Shown in pieces: positions 6,250 to 8,941 of a stretch of DNA of 8,941 nucleotides. A program made the translations under genes and the position numbers. Where the stretch lies: contig CAMBRJ010000090.1 in the NCBI GenBank assembly GCA_945870175.1, forward strand, positions 1 through 8,941, in the 5' to 3' direction. The notes below the pieces were generated by a model that saw only the letters and a list, made by a program, of their open reading frames with translations, searched no databases and was not told where the DNA came from. The DNA comes from Gemmatimonas phototrophica. GTDB lineage: Bacteria > Gemmatimonadota > Gemmatimonadetes > Gemmatimonadales > Gemmatimonadaceae. Positions within the stretch are counted from its first letter, which is position 1, and every line of letters starts with the position of its first letter.

Positions 6250-7247
6250 GCGCGGCGGTGCTCCCCGCGTCGGCCGTGCCGACCGCCCCATCGGTCACGA
6301 CGCGCCGAGGCGACGCCATTCGCTGGATCGCGGGCCTGCATGATGAGTTGACCTCGTTTTTCGGTCGGCTCGATCGTGGCGGGACCTTCGCGGAGGACCG
6401 GTGGGAGCGCCCCGGCGGCGGCGGCGGCGTGGCCCGTGTCATGACCGACGGCGTCACCTTCGAGAAAGCCGGCATCAATCGCTCCGCGGTGATGGGTGAA
6501 CTGCCGGAGCTCGCGGCGCGACGGCTGGGTGGACATGGGGCGGCCGCTGGCGCGACGCACTTTTTCGCGACCGGTGTGAGTCTCGTGGTGCACCCGCGCA
6601 GCCCGAAGGTGCCGACGGTGCATTTGAACGTGCGCTATTTCGAGCTGACGGACGAGCATGGCCACCTCACGGATTGCTGGTTTGGTGGCGGCACCGATCT
6701 GACGCCGTTTTATCCGCACGTCGAAGACGGGGTCACGTTCCATCGTGCGCTCCGCGACATGGCCAATCGCCATCACGCGCGCTTCTACCCGGACTTCAAG
6801 CACTGGTGCGACGAGTATTTCGTGAACGTGCATCGCGAGAATGAAGCGCGCGGTATCGGTGGCATCTTCTTCGACCATGTGCGTCCCGACGATAGTTCGC
6901 ACGGTCTCGACCACGACGGCGTGCAGGCGTTCGCCAGCGACGTGGCCCGTGTGTTGCGGCATGCCTATGAGCCGATCGTCGAGCGTCGTCGCGACGAAAC
7001 GTTCAACGAGGCCGAACGCGAGTTCCAGCTCGTGCGTCGTGGGCGCTACGTGGAGTTCAATCTGGTGCATGATCGCGGCACCATCTTCGGGCTGCAGACG
7101 AACGCGCGGGTGGAGAGCGTCCTCATGAGCTTGCCGCCGCTTGCGATGTGGCAGTATGCCCCGCGGTACACCCCGGATTCCTTCGAGGCGCAACTGGTGC
7201 GGATGCTCGAGCCCCGCGACTGGGCCACGGACGTCACAGGAGCATGA
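6246..7247 (+). CDS. hemF: Oxygen-dependent coproporphyrinogen III oxidase
   Basis: HemF oxidatively decarboxylates two propionates of coproporphyrinogen III to vinyl groups using O2, giving protoporphyrinogen IX. From GTG 6246 the protein is 333 residues. Conserved blocks in order are RPGGGGGVARVMTDG (55-69) with FEKAGIN (72-78), VPTVHLNVRYF (122-132), CWFGGGTDLTPFYP (144-157), KHWCDEYF (185-192), RGIGGIFFDH (202-211) and GRYVEFNLVHDRGTIFGLQT (266-285). The start overlaps the hemE stop as GTGA; I see no good Shine-Dalgarno, so coupled re-initiation is likely. The first 20 or so residues are Ala/Val/Pro-rich and poorly conserved, so the true start could be slightly later. The frame stays open upstream to 5880, but that part lies inside hemE. 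The HRENEARG segment appears one residue longer than the common HRNExRG. Confidence 0.94.
   Translation: MSAAVLPASAVPTAPSVTTRRGDAIRWIAGLHDELTSFFGRLDRGGTFAEDRWERPGGGGGVARVMTDGVTFEKAGINRSAVMGELPELAARRLGGHGAAAGATHFFATGVSLVVHPRSPKVPTVHLNVRYFELTDEHGHLTDCWFGGGTDLTPFYPHVEDGVTFHRALRDMANRHHARFYPDFKHWCDEYFVNVHRENEARGIGGIFFDHVRPDDSSHGLDHDGVQAFASDVARVLRHAYEPIVERRRDETFNEAEREFQLVRRGRYVEFNLVHDRGTIFGLQTNARVESVLMSLPPLAMWQYAPRYTPDSFEAQLVRMLEPRDWATDVTGA
7238..7242 (+). promoter_or_regulatory. Ribosome binding site setting the hemY start
   Basis: AGGAG lies 8 bases before ATG 7251, inside the last codons of hemF. It favours ATG 7251 over the ATG at 7244, which overlaps the hemF stop but is in a different frame. 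Confidence 0.6.
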
Positions 7248-7250
7248 CCC

Positions 7251-8726
7251 ATGCGTGCGTTGGCTGACCATCGCGACATCGTGCCCTCCTCCGATCAGGA
7301 CGCGGGCGACCATCGATCGGTCGCGGTCGTTGGCGCTGGGATCACGGGACTCGTGGCCGCGTACGAACTCCGCCGGCGCGGGGTCAACGTCACGCTGTAC
7401 GAAGCGAGTGGCCATGCCGGTGGCGCCATTCGCACGTCGCGCACCGACGGCTTCCTGGCGGAGCACGGCCCCAACTCCTGCGTGACGTCGGCGCCGGTCG
7501 AGGCGCTGATGACGCAGCTTGACCTGCAGGACGATGTCGTCGAGGCGAATCCCTCGGCGAACCGTCGATACGTCGTGCGCGACGGCACGTTGCGGGCATT
7601 TCCGATGACGCCGCCGGCGATGTTGACGACGCGGCTCTTCTCGCTGCGCGCGAAGCTGCGGGTGCTGTTGGAGCCGCTGGTGCGTCGTGGCGCCACGGAC
7701 GGCGATGAATCGGTCGCCTCGTTCGTGCGGCGACGGCTCGGGCCCGAGGTGCTGGACTACGCGGTCGATCCGTTCATCTCAGGGATTTTCGCAGGCGACA
7801 CCGAGACCCTGAGCATGGTGCACGCCTTCCCGCGGCTGTTCGAGCTCGAGCAGCAGCATGGGTCGCTGTCGGCGGGGCTCATGGCGACGCGCGGTCGGAT
7901 GCCGTCCACGGCCAGTGCCACAGACGATGCCGAGGTACCGGAGGCCGCTCCGCCCCCGCCGACGCGAGCACGGTTGATTTCGTTCGTCGATGGCATGCAG
8001 ACGCTACCCGACGCGCTTGCGGACTCGTTGGCGGGTACGCTGCGCGTGGGATGCCCCGTTCGCCTGCTGCATCGCAATGAGGGCCGGTGGGTGGTTGAGT
8101 CCGGACAGGATGGCGATACCCGTGCCCGCACCGTCGACGCAGTGGTCATGGCCACGCCGGCGCACGTCCTGGCCGCGATGGAATTGCCCGCCGCGATTCG
8201 CAAGCACGCCGCGCTCGTCGAGCGTGTCGAGTATCCGCCGGTGAGCACGCTCACGCTTGGCTTTGCGCGAACGGACGTGGCGCACGCCCTCGACGGGTTC
8301 GGCATGCTGATCCCGTCGAAAGAGAAGCGCAGCATTCTCGGCGCGCTGTTTAGTTCGTCGCTCTTCCCCGAACGCGCCCCCGATGGCCACGTGGCCATTA
8401 CCTGCTTCGTGGGTGGTGCCCGGATGCCCGAGCGCGCGCGCGAAGACACCGATCTGCTGGTGGAGCGCGTGTTAATCGATCTGCGGCAATTGATCGGGGT
8501 GCGCGGGGAGCCGGTCTTTGCCAAGCACGTGTACTGGCCGCGGGCGATCCCGCAGTACACGGTGGGCTATCAGGCGGTGAAGAATGCCGTCGATGAGACC
8601 GAGCTGGCTAACCCGGGGCTGTACCTCGCGGGGAACTACCGCAACGGCGTGTCGGTGGGCGACTGCGTGGCCAGTGGGCAACAGATCGCGCACCGCGTCG
8701 CGAGCTACCTCACGCACGCGGGCTAG
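7251..8726 (+). CDS. hemY: Protoporphyrinogen oxidase, FAD-dependent HemY/PPOX type
   Basis: This flavoenzyme uses O2 to oxidise protoporphyrinogen IX to protoporphyrin IX, the branch point to heme and (bacterio)chlorophyll. It is 491 residues, normal for the family. A divergent N-terminus of about 22 residues precedes the FAD fold VAVVGAGITGLVAAYEL (24-40), with E51 as ribose ligand and GGAIRT at 57-62. The segment LDYAVDPFISGIFAGDTETL is a PPOX family block. The C-terminal FAD motif is GLYLAGNYRNGVSVGDCVAS (456-475). An Ala/Pro-rich stretch around residues 220-240 (AEVPEAAPPPPTRA) looks like a flexible insertion. The same family includes coproporphyrin-forming CgoX, but hemF next door implies the protoporphyrin route. 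The symbol hemG is also used for this enzyme. It is the last gene of the string and is followed by a tandem repeat. Confidence 0.92.
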   Translation: MRALADHRDIVPSSDQDAGDHRSVAVVGAGITGLVAAYELRRRGVNVTLYEASGHAGGAIRTSRTDGFLAEHGPNSCVTSAPVEALMTQLDLQDDVVEANPSANRRYVVRDGTLRAFPMTPPAMLTTRLFSLRAKLRVLLEPLVRRGATDGDESVASFVRRRLGPEVLDYAVDPFISGIFAGDTETLSMVHAFPRLFELEQQHGSLSAGLMATRGRMPSTASATDDAEVPEAAPPPPTRARLISFVDGMQTLPDALADSLAGTLRVGCPVRLLHRNEGRWVVESGQDGDTRARTVDAVVMATPAHVLAAMELPAAIRKHAALVERVEYPPVSTLTLGFARTDVAHALDGFGMLIPSKEKRSILGALFSSSLFPERAPDGHVAITCFVGGARMPERAREDTDLLVERVLIDLRQLIGVRGEPVFAKHVYWPRAIPQYTVGYQAVKNAVDETELANPGLYLAGNYRNGVSVGDCVASGQQIAHRVASYLTHAG

Positions 8727-8727
8727 C

Positions 8728-8805
8728 GGCGTCCCGGGAGGCGTCCGGGAGGCGTCCGGGAGGCGTCCGGGAGGCGTCCGGGAGGCGTCCGGGACGGCGA
8801 CGGGA
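8728..8805 (+). repeat. 11-bp tandem repeat, five exact copies plus degenerate ends
   Basis: The unit GGCGTCCGGGA occurs five times head to tail without change at 8740-8794. A 12-base variant with one extra C (GGCGTCCCGGGA, 8728-8739) comes before it and a degenerate 10-base copy (GGCGACGGGA, 8796-8805) after it. The array starts one base after the hemY stop. Terminal GGACG (8792-8796) can pair with the CGTCC of several upstream copies, so alternative weak hairpins are possible. There are no spacers, so it is not CRISPR. It looks like a minisatellite likely to vary in copy number; any role as a terminator or protein-binding site is open. Confidence 0.9.
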
Positions 8806-8839
8806 CAGCCCCGCATCGAGATGTCAGGGTACGCGACGG

Positions 8840-8868
8840 TTGCCGCCGGCTGGGTCACCGCGTAGCGT
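8840..8868 (+). promoter_or_regulatory. Candidate promoter of the PIG-L/BshB-like gene
   Basis: TTGCCG (8840-8845) and TAGCGT (8863-8868, TANNNT pattern) are separated by exactly 17 bases. The -10 ends 6 bases before ATG 8875, so the predicted start of transcription falls on or beside the A of the start codon. No Shine-Dalgarno is visible between the two, which fits a leaderless transcript. The boxes are partial matches in GC-rich DNA, so chance is a real possibility. Confidence 0.3.
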
Positions 8869-8874
8869 CCCTGC

Positions 8875-8941
8875 ATGTCCGCACTCGATCTCCTGTGTAT
8901 CGCGCCGCATCGTGACGACGCGGAACTCACCTGTGGCGGCA
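8875..8941 (+). CDS. PIG-L/LmbE-family deacetylase, BshB1-like (5' end only)
   Basis: Only the first 22 codons are present, starting MSALDLLCIAPHRDDAELTC and continuing GG at the window edge. This matches the N-terminus of PIG-L/LmbE zinc deacetylases, where a hydrophobic strand leads to the metal-binding [AP]H-x-DD-x-E motif followed by GCGG. Here the motif is APHRDDAELTCGG, with H12, D14, D15 and E17 in place. Among family members, BshB1-type enzymes, which deacetylate GlcNAc-malate in bacillithiol synthesis, have a similar start, so that is the best guess. MshB and other N-acetylglucosaminyl deacetylases remain possible. It is separated from hemY by 148 bases containing the tandem repeat, and probably has its own promoter. 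It looks unrelated to photosynthesis and may mark the edge of the cluster. Confidence 0.7.
   Translation, partial: MSALDLLCIAPHRDDAELTCGG

Noticed and set aside
6413..6427. GGC trinucleotide run as a microsatellite
   Set aside because: It encodes the conserved poly-Gly stretch of the HemF RPGGGGG motif, so it is explained by protein conservation.
5808..7466. 552-codon open frame on the minus strand
   Set aside because: It lies antisense to hemE, hemF and hemY, all with intact conserved motifs. Its translation shows no recognisable domain; long antisense frames are expected in GC-rich coding DNA.
8728..8805. Tandem repeat as a CRISPR array
   Set aside because: The copies are only 11 bp and directly adjacent, with no spacers and no cas genes.
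8584..8865. Small + frame running through the tandem repeat
   Set aside because: Its translation is a shadow of the hemY 3' end followed by a repeat-driven Gly/Arg/Glu string. There is no ribosome binding site or family match.
1..8941. Previously undescribed defence, toxin or mobile system
   Set aside because: Every sizeable open frame with credible conservation belongs to a known tetrapyrrole, photosynthesis or deacetylase family. There are no transposase, integrase, terminal repeat or tRNA attachment signatures.

Overview
The window is GC-rich and almost fully coding. All recognised genes lie on the + strand. It carries one end of a bacteriochlorophyll photosynthesis gene cluster joined to genes of the common tetrapyrrole (heme/chlorophyll) trunk. 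The order is: tail of an unidentified upstream gene (?) - strong inverted repeat - bchG - pucC-like carrier (bch2/orf428 type) - bchP - hemA (glutamyl-tRNA reductase) - hemE - hemF - hemY/hemG-type protoporphyrinogen oxidase - 11-bp tandem repeat - start of a PIG-L/BshB-like deacetylase that runs off the window.

The bchG-pucC-bchP trio matches the gene order known from purple bacteria. However, 5-aminolevulinate is made here by the C5 route (GluTR), not by the ALA synthase of alphaproteobacteria. Purple-type photosynthesis genes next to C5 heme genes, high GC and a BshB-like neighbour all suit a phototrophic Gemmatimonadota bacterium (Gemmatimonas phototrophica or a relative), whose cluster is thought to have come from a purple bacterium. 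A C5-using gammaproteobacterium is the main alternative. The assignment is an inference, not proved by the sequence.

Functionally, HemA makes glutamate-1-semialdehyde at the pathway entry. HemE, HemF and HemY carry uroporphyrinogen III to protoporphyrin IX. BchG esterifies bacteriochlorophyllide with a C20 isoprenoid, and BchP reduces that tail to phytyl. The pucC-like membrane protein belongs to a family linked to light-harvesting complex assembly or pigment delivery. The seven genes from 196 to 8726 are closely spaced. Three junctions are 4-base GTGA overlaps (bchG/pucC, hemA/hemE, hemE/hemF), which suggests one operon with translational coupling. The largest internal gap is 58 bp, before bchP.

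Noncoding DNA is scarce. Positions 68-195 hold a perfect 14-bp inverted repeat (75-108) and an AT-rich candidate promoter just before bchG. Positions 8727-8874 hold the 11-bp tandem repeat and a candidate promoter abutting the last gene. I see no tRNA, rRNA, CRISPR array or mobile element.
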